Of a stretch of 64,000 nt of DNA, positions 30,936 to 43,600 are shown in pieces. The notes below the pieces were generated by a model that saw nothing but the letters and a program-made list of their open reading frames with translations, was not told the DNA's origin and ran no database searches. The translations under genes and the position numbers were made by a program. Each line of letters starts with the position of its first letter. Positions within the stretch are counted from its first letter, which is position 1. The stretch covers positions 744,001-808,000 of the forward strand of contig CALSFV010000037.1 of NCBI GenBank assembly GCA_943737045.1. The letters run 5' to 3'. This DNA comes from Parapristionchus giblindavisi (lineage: Eukaryota; Nematoda; Chromadorea; Rhabditida; Diplogasteridae).

Positions 30936-32575
30936 TTATAGCACTGCTGTTTCCATGCATTTAACCACTTTCATATTCAGTGGAGCATCACCAACTGGGG
31001 ATGCGGATGTCTTGCATGCCCAAGTGCCCTGTTCTTGATTGTAGATCAATTCGGTATCGCCAAGACAGAAAACTTTCGGTTCCATCTGTGATATGGTCAT
31101 CTTTTCGAAACATTGAATGCCACCTTGTGTATAGTGAGCGTTTACCAATACAGGCAGCTTTGCGGGCAAGTCGACTTTCACGCCAATTTTGTCTCTAACG
31201 CATCCAACCGTAGTGGCTGTCTCCAGGTATTTGACATTTTCTCCATTCTGAGTGCGGACATAAATGCCGCTGCTTACAAATACAGTGTCATAAAACACTT
31301 CATCTCCTGTCACACACTCTCCACTAGTTAGGTCAACACTGATCGCTTTGTCATTAGTGCAGAAGCATGTAGTTTCGTTACAATCTACTGAGTTACCGAG
31401 AGTGCCGAGTAGAATTGTCCAGTCTGCAAGAAAAATCAAGCTGATCATTATAACCGATTTTTTTTTGCAAACAATGTGCCCGGAAATATGAGTATTACTA
31501 TCCTAATGTTTAGTAACTTATAATGCCACACAAACCTGGTCGAGGCTTTGTTGTTGGAGTAGGAGTGGACGCAGTAATGGTTTGAATTGGGGTTGGTGAT
31601 GTCGAAGTACTTGCAGTAGATGTTGGCGGCTGCATCAAAGATTTAAGATTAAATTTTAAGTGACCTGTGTCTTTATTATGCTAAACCAATTAGAGCAGGC
31701 TTACAAGTTTTTTGAGTCGAATACACTCCCTTAAATATATACTTACATGGGTTGTAGAAGTCCTCGAACATTCCGGAGTATCCCTTTTCACGTAGACTCG
31801 CTGAATAATGATGCTCAAGAAAATATACCATAAACTCTCTTAGAAATAGGTTTTTTTGTATCATAAACATGAAATTTTCCTACCCCAGGTCGTCCGCACT
31901 GATCGTCATTGTTCTTGACATCCATTAGAAAACATCCTACAGATGTAAACATATAAGCATCACATTTATCGGGTAGATCACTGGGACTGTCACTGCAGTC
32001 ACTGCAAAAGAAGAGAAAAAAGCTGGTGGTCGCATGCTATCAAGATGGATGATTTCATTGATGTACACGAATTTTAATTGTTTTTCTTAAATAATTTTTT
32101 TAAAATTTCTAATTGATATTAAACATATCTTCCCCAATGGATTCCAATTACACTATCTAATCACTTTTCTGTTGATTTACGGTAGACATTCAGGTTTAAA
32201 ATTGCTCACTTAATCCAAATTCCAGCCGCACAGCTGCAAAACTTCTCGCATTCATGTGGATCTACTGGCACAGGACCGAACAGTATCTGATTTTAATTTT
32301 AGAATTTTAAAACTATTTCATATTATATGGTTTTAATATGCAGTATAATATGCACTTACATTTCTCGCAGCTGAAGAGGTGGTCAACTCGAAACATTCTT
32401 CGTTAGCATCAATAATAGTGAAGAAGAGCTAGAAAGCAAGAAAAGTTGGCATTCACCAAATATAATATATATTTTCTCTTGTCTAAGAAACGATAAAATG
32501 CTTTTATTGTTTTTAATATTGTTGTGATACCATTATATAAATGAAAATGAAGAAATTCATAGATGTGGACTTCAT
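30936..32575 (-). CDS. Gene B: secreted two-module Cys-rich protein, 314 aa
   Basis: Exons: 32575-32531, 32428-32360, 32286-32210, 32001-31884, 31800-31747, 31629-31536, 31423-30936 (945 nt, phases agree). The signal peptide is assembled across the first intron (MKSTSMNFFIFIYIM joined to LFFTIIDANEECFE). The N-terminal module has CEKFCSCAAGIWI, KCDAYMFTSVGCFLMDV and DTPECSRTSTT. The linker is TSTASTSTSPTPIQTITAST-like. The C-terminal module begins DWTILLGTLGNSVDC and contains TTCFCTNDKAISVDL, TVGCVRDKIGVKVDLP and FCLGDTELIY. The ORF-only start in MISLIFLA is intronic. Exons 1-5 and most of the linker are identical to those of C-E, but the C-terminal exon differs from theirs. Residue Ser replaces a Cys kept in A, F and G (DCSDSPSD). 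Confidence 0.87.
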
Positions 32576-32820
32576 TTCGCTACGACACTCGTCGAAAACC
32601 TTCAAATAGGATGATTTAGGAGGGGAAATATACAAAAAAACAAACTCATTGTCAGTCTTACAAATAAATGGATAAGAAGAAGTCTACATACCAAGTACTA
32701 AGTAAGATATCTAGGCATTAAGTACTAAGCGACACTAACAATAATACACTAACACTATGTAAGTAGTAACCGCCTCGGATGTAGTAGTAGACGAGACTTT
32801 TCCTGTAAGCGTATCCGAAA

Positions 32821-32880
32821 GTTAACGGCCCCTCCTCTAACTACTCCTCTCCCTGGATCTGTCACAGAACAGAATTAACG
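32821..32880 (-). promoter_or_regulatory. Conserved upstream block of genes B-G
   Basis: GTTAACGGCCCCTCCTCTAA followed by CTACTCCTCTCCCTGGATCT is kept upstream of B-E (units at +5512 to 5514), F (about 54857-54915) and G (about 63019-63078), although the G flank is otherwise diverged. A promoter role is inference; shared descent alone could explain it. Confidence 0.4.
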
Positions 32881-32981
32881 ATGTTGGACAAAATTTATTC
32901 CAGAAATAGCATCAGGATTTGGAGATCAAGAACAACTAGGAAAAGAAAAAAATGTGAAATGGAGATTGAGGCTATGATCCC

Positions 32982-33102
32982 TTTAAAGCGACACCCCAAG
33001 CTAATTTGAAACCCTTCCCTCTCGCCACACTCTCTCGTTTTCTTTGTTGGCGAGAGAGTATTGTCAATGCGGAGAGTAAAGTAAGCTTGGAGTCTGCATT
33101 TA
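32982..33102. mobile_element. MITE, CTCTCTCG family, unit copy 1
   Basis: TTTAAAGCGACACCCCAAGC start, TAAGCTTGGAGTCTGCATTTA end; arms around CACTCTCTCGTTTTCTTTG. Repeats at 38494-38614, 44007-44127 and 49521-49641; the diverged orthologous copy upstream of gene F is 55010-55132. Empty in the matching place upstream of gene G. Confidence 0.85.
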
Positions 33103-35467
33103 GTGCCCATTTTACTAATAGTATGAATGCAAGATCACAATATAAAGACGTGATTTCGGGAAACCGTCAATAAGTTTAGAACCCGTGACAATGGTTTATC
33201 AAATCCACGGTTTTTCCACTGCATCAATGTGATCTAATTTAATTGGTTTTTAATAAATAACATACTAAAGAATACCTTGTTTGCATCCTAGATTGTCATT
33301 CCACATTGTTTCAAATGTTGCTACATCTTTTAAATGTTTGATAAATTAAATTAAATTAACAAACATTTCTAGAACCCCGCCTCTTTCATGCCCCCTTTCC
33401 ATAAACGTTACGCTTATGAGAGACTATCTGACTGTGAACATGTTGTGGCTTATGGATTGGCACTTGGTCAAAAAGTGATATGAACCGATCGGGCCCATAT
33501 CCTGCACAGTTTTAGTACGGAGTGGCATGAGCTCACAGACGGGGTTTAGGTTCGTCATGTCTGCATCTTCGCTAAATAACATAGGTTCGATAAAAGGACA
33601 TCAAAAATTCTGAGGACATGGTTAAGGTGCCCTGGAGCGAAGAGAAGACCGAATGAAGATGCGATGGATAGTGAATCTTGGAAAAAACCTCCCGCAAAGC
33701 AAGTTATGATTTTTTTGTGGGGGTCGATTTAAAAATTCGCGAGATCTCCTCGCAGCAAATCCCGATGGGTTCGTTAACTCATCTATCAAACATCAAATCA
33801 GCGGCCTGTGTAGTGTAGTGGGTAAGGTGTCTGCATTCACTTTTGGCTGTCATGGGTTCCCCCTTGCGGCGCTTTTCTTTTGCTGATTTTGTTGCCGTAG
33901 AAAGATTGACATGTTTTACTGTCATTAGGAAATCGGTAAATAGAACAAACTTTATTTTTGAAGGTGTGATTGAATAAGAAGCACAAAGTCCTTTTAACGG
34001 CGTAGAAGAGAGCGCCAGCAAGGAACAAAGAGAGAATAAAGTAAAACGATAGTGATCTACTCATATTGATTATGTACATTGCAAAGTGCTTAGATAGAAT
34101 GTTACAGAAAGTAAGATGGAAACTGATTCAAGCACAATTCTGACTTTTTCGCACGCATTCAACATAAAAGTTTTCAAAAAATGGTTGAAAGGAGAGGCCA
34201 TTGAGCATTGGATGAATATTCTTCACATCATTAGTACTTCACAAGAAGCACCATAAATGAAAACATTTCAAACTTGAGAAATTTTGAAATTTTCGACCAT
34301 GACCCCGGGGTCGTGAAAATCGAAATTTTCAAATTGATCCAAGTGATGGGGTTCTTGTGTCATTTAACTAGTCTCACCTCTAAACTTTGAGTAGACCACA
34401 ATTCCGCACTAATCGTTTTGAAAATGCAGCAAAAAATTATGAAACAACGAGTCTGAGTCAAGTTGGAGACGATCAGACCGATTTTTTCCGACACGCGCAA
34501 TCCAAGATCGATTTCCGCCTAGCAGGGTTACATGCACTAGTAGTTGGGCTACATGGATATACTAGAGAACTTATGCGGAATTGAAATTGAGATGCCGAGA
34601 AATCGAAAAAAACCGAAAATTCGGGTCAAAAAATCAGTCTAGGAATTGCTTAAAATTTATCTCAATTGTGTTTCTGTGCACATTGGGCATGCCTAACACA
34701 ATGCCGACGAAATTTGGACTCTAGCTTGTTCGGTTGAAAAAATATGAAAATCGAGTTTTCAAACTTGGCGCCCACCTGGCACGCCGCGTTCCACTGCTAG
34801 GGCCACTTTGGGTGCCCTTTTGTAATGTGGGCCCAAGGTACCCTACACCCATAAAGTACAGTGGCCTGAATCAAAATTCTTGGCGCGATGTCCGAAATTT
34901 GGCCGAAATGGTCGAGTCTTACAGATCCGGACTCTTAAGCGTGTGCCGGTTACGGTAATGAAAATGCGGAAATTCAAAATTCGGCAATCATTGTATGTTT
35001 TCATTTGTTTTAGATATTATATTATTGTTTTCTTTTATATTTTGTTTGATATCTGAATATCAAAGGAGTGATATGACACTATTTTTCGATAAAATATGAA
35101 AATGAAGTATTTCGAATTTCCGCATTTGCATTATGGCAGTCAGTTTGCGATAAAAAAGGCGAATTAGTCGTGATTTTTCGGGAAGAAGGCATCTTTTTCC
35201 CAATTTGTTTTAGTTCATTTTCATATATGAGTTACATTAATGAATACTCGTCAAATTAAAGAAATAAAAAAAGTCACCCACCGAGAGGCATTTGTAAGAA
35301 AAATAAAACACAAAATAAAACATATTTTTTATTGGTTTTTTAAAATTTTTTCTGGGCCTCACGGTTTTGGACCGGGATGAGACTTGGTGTAATTTACCTG
35401 CTTATTATTACCCATCGTCGCATACACATATCGAACGAATCCGTAAACTTTGAAATTTTGATGCCAT
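33103..35467. other. Intergenic part of tandem unit
   Basis: No gene. Contains the tRNA-like TAGTGTAGTGGGTAAGG at 33811-33827 and, from about 33720 to 33910, similarity to the centre of the foldback at 57509-59103. About 34060-34990 matches the element at 7842-9330. Open frames here are in repeats and repeat four times with the unit. Confidence 0.6.
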
Positions 35468-35766
35468 TATTATAGAATTAAAACTGTCCGAACAATACAA
35501 ATTCCGCTATTTGCCGCGCAATACTCAGACTCCGCCCACTTCTTCGCGCGACATACCATTTTCTCTTATTTCATCGATTTTTATGGCGTCTTCTCGTCAT
35601 TTAATTGGGCTTTCAGCAAAAATAAAATTATATGCATTTACAAAACGTTCGGAAAAACCTCCCGAAATTAGGCGAAAATTTTGGAGTGCGTTTTTCTCAA
35701 CGGTGGAGAAGTTTACTATATTCGGCATTTGCGCGATGTATGCAAAACTTTTGTAATTCTATAATA
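35468..35766. mobile_element. TATTATAGAATTA-ended MITE, 299 bp
   Basis: Inverted ends TATTATAGAATTA and TAATTCTATAATA. Copies in the other units start at 40979, 46493 and 52007; deleted relative at 19667-19789. The central open frame is inside the element and not called. Confidence 0.85.
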
Positions 35767-35932
35767 TGTGGAACTTACGTTATTTAGCGAAGGAGCAGAT
35801 ATGACGAACCCTAACTCCGTCTGTGATCTCATACCACCCCATACTACACCTATGCACAATTTGGGCCCGATCGGTTCCTATCACTTTTTGGCCAAGTGCC
35901 AAGAGAATGTCACTTGAGCCAGATAGTCTCTC

Positions 35933-36037
35933 TTAAAGTCACACTCTGACAATGAGCTATTTGAAACTCTTCGCGATGGTCGTACTTTCTCGTAGACAAA
36001 TAAGAGACTTTCAAATTATTTCGGGATATGCCTTTAG
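35933..36037. mobile_element. Diverged CTCTCTCG-family MITE, unit copy 1
   Basis: CTTAAAGTCACACTCTGACA start and TTCGGGATATGCCTTTA end; TTTGAAACTCTTCGC and GAGACTTTCAAATT arms. Other copies start at 41444, 46958 and 52472. Confidence 0.65.
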
Positions 36038-36448
36038 AGGATGTACATCTGGTATGTGAGGAGTGTATGTATTGTACACTTGGCAACTTGCCAATTTGGA
36101 ATTTATTTTCAATATTTTATATCTTCAAACGGTACTTATGCAGTTGACTGATGTCTCGAGCAATCCCGAAATCGCAGAAGATTATTAATATAAATTTATA
36201 TACATGTTATATTAATCGAATATACAATGAGTTTATGATACATATTAACTGATATAAAATTTTAAAAATTAAAACGAAACACATTTTGTGGTAAACACAA
36301 GGAAGAGAATAGACAGATATTTTTATTGCACACGCGTCTTCTTATGTTCACTTCATTGGAAGAGAAAATCATTTTAATCAACTCTATTTCGACTATTTTC
36401 ACGTATTACCTGACCCAAAATATAACAAAAAAAGTTTATTAGACGAAC

Positions 36449-38087
36449 TTATACCACTACTGTTTCCATACATGTAACCACTTTCATATTCTTCGGTGCA
36501 TTGCCAACTTGGGCTGCGGATGGCTTGCATGTCCACGTTTCCTTTTCAGGAGAGTAGATCAATTCGGTATCGCCGATGCAGAAATTTTCCTGTTCTATAT
36601 GTGTTATGGTCATTCCTCCGTAACATGCAATGCCACTCTCTGTGTAATAGGCCTTAACCAATACGGGCAACTTCTCGGGCAAGTCGACTTTCACGCCAAT
36701 TTTGTCTCTGTAACACCCAACCGAAATGGCGTCGTTCACGAATTTTAAATTCTCTCCATTCTGAGTTTGGACATAAATGCCGCTATCTACACCAACAGGT
36801 ATATAAACTACTTCTTCTCCAACCACACCTCCTCCAGATAGCGCAACAATGATCGCTTTGTCGTTTGTGCAGACGCATGTAGTTTCATTGCAATCTACAT
36901 ATTTACCGATAGTACCGAGTGGAATTGTCCATTCTGCAAGAAAAATCAAGCTGACTTTTGCTACCGCAAACTGTTTTTTTTGTGCATACAATATGCCCAG
37001 AAAGATGATTATTATTATCCTAATGTTTTACTTATAACGCCACACAACCTGGCCGTGGTTTTATTGTTAGAGTAGGAGTGGACGCAGTAATGGTTTGAAT
37101 TGGGGTTGGTGATGTCGAAGTACTTGCAGTAGATGTTGGCGGCTGCATCAAAGATTTAAGATTAAATTTTAAGTGACCTGTGTCTTTATTATGCTAAACC
37201 AATTAGAGCAGGCTTACAAGTTTTTTGAGTCGAATACACTCCCTTAAATATATACTTACATGGGTTGTAGAAGTCCTCGAACATTCCGGAGTATCCCTTT
37301 TCACGTAGACTCGCTGAATAATGATGCTCAAGAAAATATACCATAAACTCTCTTAGAAATAGGTTTTTTTGTATCATAAACATGAAATTTTCCTACCCCA
37401 GGTCGTCCGCACTGATCGTCATTGTTCTTGACATCCATTAGAAAACATCCTACAGATGTAAACATATAAGCATCACATTTATCGGGTAGATCACTGGGAC
37501 TGTCACTGCAGTCACTGCAAAAGAAGAGAAAAAAGCTGGTGGTCGCATGCTATCAAGATGGATGATTTCATTGATGTACACGAATTTTAATTGTTTTTCT
37601 TAAATAATTTTTTTAAATTTCTAATTGATATTAAACATATCTTCCCCAATGGATTCCAATTACACTATCTAATCACTTTTCTGTTGATTTACGGTAGACA
37701 TTCAGGTTTAAAATTGCTCACTTAATCCAAATTCCAGCCGCACAGCTGCAAAACTTCTCGCATTCATGTGGATCTACTGGCACAGGACCGAACAGTATCT
37801 GATTTTAATTTTAGAATTTTAAAACTATTTCATATTATATGGTTTTAATATGCAGTATAATATGCACTTACATTTCTCGCAGCTGAAGAGGTGGTCAACT
37901 CGAAACATTCTTCGTTAGCATCAATAATAGTGAAGAAGAGCTAGAAAGCAAGAAAAGTTGGCATTCACCAAATATAATATATATTTTCTCTTGTCTAAGA
38001 AACGATAAAATGCTTTTATTGTTTTTAATATTGTTGTGATACCATTATATAAATGAAAATGAAGAAATTCATAGATGTGGACTTCAT
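36449..38087 (-). CDS. Gene C: chimeric secreted Cys-rich protein, 313 aa
   Basis: Exons: 38087-38043, 37940-37872, 37798-37722, 37514-37397, 37313-37260, 37142-37049, 36933-36449 (942 nt). The signal peptide and N-terminal module are those of gene B. The C-terminal exon starts EWTIPLGTIGKYVDC and includes TTCVCTNDKAIIVAL, EEVVYIPVGVDSGIYV, SVGCYRDKIGVKVDLPEKLP, GIACYGGMTITHIEQENFC and IGDTELIYSPEKETWTCK, and is the F type. The unit junction lies at 37069/37070 inside the linker exon, so the gene is a B/F hybrid that remains in frame. A T-run just above the C-terminal exon (8 T here, 9 T in D and E) is intronic and does not affect the product. Confidence 0.88.
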
Positions 38088-41000
38088 TTCGCTACGACAC
38101 TCGTCGAAAACCTTCAAATAGGATGATTTAGGAGGGGAAATATACAAAAAAACAAACTCATTGTCAGTCTTACAAATAAATGGATAAGAAGAAGTCTACA
38201 TACCAAGTACTAAGTAAGATATCTAGGCATTAAGTACTAAGCGACACTAACAATAATACACTAACACTATGTAAGTAGTAACCGCCTCGGATGTAGTAGT
38301 AGACGAGACTTTTCCTGTAAGCGTATCCGAAAGTTAACGGCCCCTCCTCTAACTACTCCTCTCCCTGGATCTGTCACAGAACAGAATTAACGATGTTGGA
38401 CAAAATTTATTCCAGAAATAGCATCAGGATTTGGAGATCAAGAACAACTAGGAAAAGAAAAAAATGTGAAATGGAGATTGAGGCTATGATCCCTTTAAAG
38501 CGACACCCCAAGCTAATTTGAAACCCTTCCCTCTCGCCACACTCTCTCGTTTTCTTTGTTGGCGAGAGAGTATTGTCAATGCGGAGAGTAAAGTAAGCTT
38601 GGAGTCTGCATTTAGTGCCCATTTTACTAATAGTATGAATGCAAGATCACAATATAAAGACGTGATTTCGGGAAACCGTCAATAAGTTTAGAACCCGTGA
38701 CAATGGTTTATCAAATCCACGGTTTTTCCACTGCATCAATGTGATCTAATTTAATTGGTTTTTAATAAATAACATACTAAAGAATACCTTGTTTGCATCC
38801 TAGATTGTCATTCCACATTGTTTCAAATGTTGCTACATCTTTTAAATGTTTGATAAATTAAATTAAATTAACAAACATTTCTAGAACCCCGCCCCTTTCA
38901 TGCCCCCTTTCCATAAACGTTACGCTTATGAGAGACTATCTGACTGTGAACATGTTGTGGCTTATGGATTGGCACTTGGTCAAAAAGTGATATGAACCGA
39001 TCGGGCCCATATCCTGCACAGTTTTAGTACGGAGTGGCATGAGCTCACAGACGGGGTTTAGGTTCGTCATGTCTGCATCTTCGCTAAATAACATAGGTTC
39101 GATAAAAGGACATCAAAAATTCTGAGGACATGGTTAAGGTGCCCTGGAGCGAAGAGAAGACCGAATGAAGATGCGATGGATAGTGAATCTTGGAAAAAAC
39201 CTCCCGCAAAGCAAGTTATGATTTTTTTGTGGGGGTCGATTTAAAAATTCGCGAGATCTCCTCGCAGCAAATCCCGATGGGTTCGTTAACTCATCTATCA
39301 AACATCAAATCAGCGGCCTGTGTAGTGTAGTGGGTAAGGTGTCTGCATTCACTTTTGGCTGTCATGGGTTCCCCCTTGCGGCGCTTTTCTTTTGCTGATT
39401 TTGTTGCCGTAGAAAGATTGACATGTTTTACTGTCATTAGGAAATCGGTAAATAGAACAAACTTTATTTTTGAAGGTGTGATTGAATAAGAAGCACAAAG
39501 TCCTTTTAACGGCGTAGAAGAGAGCGCCAGCAAGGAACAAAGAGAGAATAAAGTAAAACGATAGTGATCTACTCATATTGATTATGTACATTGCAAAGTG
39601 CTTAGATAGAATGTTACAGAAAGTAAGATGGAAACTGATTCAAGCACAATTCTGACTTTTTCGCACGCATTCAACATAAAAGTTTTCAAAAAATGGTTGA
39701 AAGGAGAGGCCATTGAGCATTGGATGAATATTCTTCACATCACTAGTACTTCACAAGAAGCACCATAAATGAAAACATTTCAAACTTGAGAAATTTTGAA
39801 ATTTTTGACCATGACCCCGGGGTCGTGAAAATCGAAATTTTCAAATTGATCCAAGTGATGGGGTTCTTGTGTCATTTAACTAGTCTCACCTCTAAACTTT
39901 GAGTAGACCACAATTCCGCACTAATCGTTTTGAAAATGCAGCAAAAAATTATGAAACAACGAGTCTGAGTCAAGTTGGAGACGATCAGACCGATTTTTCC
40001 GACACGCGCAATCCAAGATCGATTTCCGCCTAGCAGGGTTACATGCACTAGTAGTTGGGCTACATGGATATACTAGAGAACTTATGCGGAATTGAAATTG
40101 AGATGCCGAGAAATCGAAAAAAACCGAAAATTCGGGTCAAAAAATCAGTCTAGGAATTGCTTAAAATTTATCTCAATTGTGTTTCTGTGCACATTGGGCA
40201 TGCCTAACACAATGCCGACGAAATTTGGACTCTAGCTTGTTCGGTTGAAAAAATATGAAAATCGAGTTTTCAAACTTGGCGCCCACCTGGCACGCCGCGT
40301 TCCACTGCTAGGGCCACTTTGGGTGCCCTTTTGTAATGTGGGCCCAAGGTACCCTACACCCATAAAGTACAGTGGCCTGAATCAAAATTCTTGGCGCGAT
40401 GTCCGAAATTTGGCCGAAATGGTCGAGTCTTACAGATCCGGACTCTTAAGCGTGTGCCGGTTACGGTAATGAAAATGCGGAAATTCAAAATTCGGCAATC
40501 ATTGTATGTTTTCATTTGTTTTAGATATTATATTATTGTTTTCTTTTATATTTTGTTTGATATCTGAATATCAAAGGAGTGATATGACACTATTTTTCGA
40601 TAAAATATGAAAATGAAGTATTTCGAATTTCCGCATTTGCATTATGGCAGTCAGTTTGCGATAAAAAAGGCGAATTAGTCGTGATTTTTCGGGAAGAAGG
40701 CATCTTTTTCCCAATTTGTTTTAGTTCATTTTCATATATGAGTTACATTAATGAATACTCGTCAAATTAAAGAAATAAAAAAAGTCACCCACCGAGAGGC
40801 ATTTGTAAGAAAAATAAAACACAAAATAAAACATATTTTTTATTGGTTTTTTAAAATTTTTTCTGGGCCTCACGGTTTTGGACCGGGATGAGACTTGGTG
40901 TAATTTACCTGCTTATTATTACCCATCGTCGCATACACATATCGAACGAATCCGTAAACTTTGAAATTTTGATGCCATTATTATAGAATTAAAACTGTCC

Positions 41001-42581
41001 GAACAATACAAATTCCGCTATTTGCCGCGCAATACTCAGACTCCGCCCACTTCTTCGCGCGACATACCATTTTCTCTTATTTCATCGATTTTTATGGCGT
41101 CTTCTCGTCATTTAATTGGGCTTTCAGCAAAAATAAAATTATATGCATTTACAAAACGTTCGGAAAAACCTCCCGAAATTAGGCGAAAATTTTGGAGTGC
41201 GTTTTTCTCAACGGTGGAGAAGTTTACTATATTCGGCATTTGCGCGATGTATGCAAAACTTTTGTAATTCTATAATATGTGGAACTTACGTTATTTAGCG
41301 AAGGAGCAGATATGACGAACCCTAACTCCGTCTGTGATCTCATACCACCCCATACTACACCTATGCACAATTTGGGCCCGATCGGTTCCTATCACTTTTT
41401 GGCCAAGTGCCAAGAGAATGTCACTTGAGCCAGATAGTCTCTCTTAAAGTCACACTCTGACAATGAGCTATTTGAAACTCTTCGCGATGGTCGTACTTTC
41501 TCGTAGACAAATAAGAGACTTTCAAATTATTTCGGGATATGCCTTTAGAGGATGTACATCTGGTATGTGAGGAGTGTATGTATTGTACACTTGGCAACTT
41601 GCCAATTTGGAATTTATTTTCAATATTTTATATCTTCAAACGGTACTTATGCAGTTGACTGATGTCTCGAGCAATCCCGAAATCGCAGAAGATTATTAAT
41701 ATAAATTTATATACATGTTATATTAATCGAATATACAATGAGTTTATGATACATATTAACTGATATAAAATTTTAAAAATTAAAACGAAACACATTTTGT
41801 GGTAAACACAAGGAAGAGAATAGACAGATATTTTTATTGCACACGCGTCTTCTTATGTTCACTTCATTGGAAGAGAAAATCATTTTAATCAACTCTATTT
41901 CGACTATTTTCACGTATTACCTGACCCAAAATATAACAAAAAAAGTTTATTAGACGAACTTATACCACTACTGTTTCCATACATGTAACCACTTTCATAT
42001 TCTTCGGTGCATTGCCAACTTGGGCTGCGGATGGCTTGCATGTCCACGTTTCCTTTTCAGGAGAGTAGATCAATTCGGTATCGCCGATGCAGAAATTTTC
42101 CTGTTCTATATGTGTTATGGTCATTCCTCCGTAACATGCAATGCCACTCTCTGTGTAATAGGCCTTAACCAATACGGGCAACTTCTCGGGCAAGTCGACT
42201 TTCACGCCAATTTTGTCTCTGTAACACCCAACCGAAATGGCGTCGTTCACGAATTTTAAATTCTCTCCATTCTGAGTTTGGACATAAATGCCGCTATCTA
42301 CACCAACAGGTATATAAACTACTTCTTCTCCAACCACACCTCCTCCAGATAGCGCAACAATGATCGCTTTGTCGTTTGTGCAGAAGCATGTAGTTTCATT
42401 GCAATCTACATATTTACCGATAGTACCGAGTGGAATTGTCCATTCTGCAAGAAAAATCAAGCTGACTTTTGCTACCGCAAACTGTTTTTTTTTGTGCATA
42501 CAATATGCCCAGAAAGATGATTATTATTATCCTAATGTTTTACTTATAACGCCACACAACCTGGCCGTGGTTTTATTGTTA
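37070..42581. repeat. Tandem unit 2 (about 5512 bp)
   Basis: Almost identical to unit 1. Private differences seen: one A fewer in the run near 37615, C for T in GCCCCTTTC near 38891, TTTTTG for TTTTCG near 39805, CACTAG for CATTAG near 39742, and one T fewer near 39995. Confidence 0.93.
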
Positions 42582-43600
42582 GAGTAGGAGTGGACGCAGT
42601 AATGGTTTGAATTGGGGTTGGTGATGTCGAAGTACTTGCAGTAGATGTTGGCGGCTGCATCAAAGATTTAAGATTAAATTTTAAGTGACCTGTGTCTTTA
42701 TTATGCTAAACCAATTAGAGCAGGCTTACAAGTTTTTTGAGTCGAATACACTCCCTTAAATATATACTTACATGGGTTGTAGAAGTCCTCGAACATTCCG
42801 GAGTATCCCTTTTCACGTAGACTCGCTGAATAATGATGCTCAAGAAAATATACCATAAACTCTCTTAGAAATAGGTTTTTTTGTATCATAAACATGAAAT
42901 TTTCCTACCCCAGGTCGTCCGCACTGATCGTCATTGTTCTTGACATCCATTAGAAAACATCCTACAGATGTAAACATATAAGCATCACATTTATCGGGTA
43001 GATCACTGGGACTGTCACTGCAGTCACTGCAAAAGAAGAGAAAAAAGCTGGTGGTCGCATGCTATCAAGATGGATGATTTCATTGATGTACACGAATTTT
43101 AATTGTTTTTCTTAAATAATTTTTTTAAAATTTCTAATTGATATTAAACATATCTTCCCCAATGGATTCCAATTACACTATCTAATCACTTTTCTGTTGA
43201 TTTACGGTAGACATTCAGGTTTAAAATTGCTCACTTAATCCAAATTCCAGCCGCACAGCTGCAAAACTTCTCGCATTCATGTGGATCTACTGGCACAGGA
43301 CCGAACAGTATCTGATTTTAATTTTAGAATTTTAAAACTATTTCATATTATATGGTTTTAATATGCAGTATAATATGCACTTACATTTCTCGCAGCTGAA
43401 GAGGTGGTCAACTCGAAACATTCTTCGTTAGCATCAATAATAGTGAAGAAGAGCTAGAAAGCAAGAAAAGTTGGCATTCACCAAATATAATATATATTTT
43501 CTCTTGTCTAAGAAACGATAAAATGCTTTTATTGTTTTTAATATTGTTGTGATACCATTATATAAATGAAAATGAAGAAATTCATAGATGTGGACTTCAT
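41960..43600 (-). CDS. Gene D: chimeric secreted Cys-rich protein, 313 aa
   Basis: Exons: 43600-43556, 43453-43385, 43311-43235, 43026-42909, 42825-42772, 42654-42561, 42444-41960. The deduced product equals gene C except for one residue in the C-terminal module: TTCFCTN here, TTCVCTN in C, E and F (AAGCATG against ACGCATG near 42384). The Phe form is also found in gene B, so it may reflect gene conversion or back mutation. Confidence 0.88.

Larger units (their letters stand above)
31557..37069. repeat. Tandem unit 1 (about 5513 bp)
   Basis: Left edge is placed where identity with the next unit begins (31556 is G against A at 37069, then exact match). The unit runs from inside the gene B linker exon, through its 5' exons and a roughly 3.9-kb spacer, to inside the gene C linker exon. 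The spacer carries MITEs at 32982-33102 and 35933-36037, a tRNA-like stretch 33805-33875, a foldback-arm copy 34060-34990 and a 299-bp MITE 35468-35766. Confidence 0.95.

Noticed and set aside
30936..31448. Gene B as a single-exon 170-aa protein starting MISLIFLA
   Set aside because: Those first residues are in the intron next to the acceptor; upstream exons with matching phase and a real signal peptide extend the gene to 32575.
33805..33875. Functional tRNA gene in each tandem unit (and at 58055-58121, 16249-16302)
   Set aside because: A- and B-box-like words are present but I could not form a proper acceptor stem or anticodon arm; they lie inside mobile elements.
34734..34958. Conserved small protein gene in each unit
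   Set aside because: The frame lies in a dispersed foldback repeat also found at 7842-8069, without recognised motif; conservation among units is explained by recent duplication.
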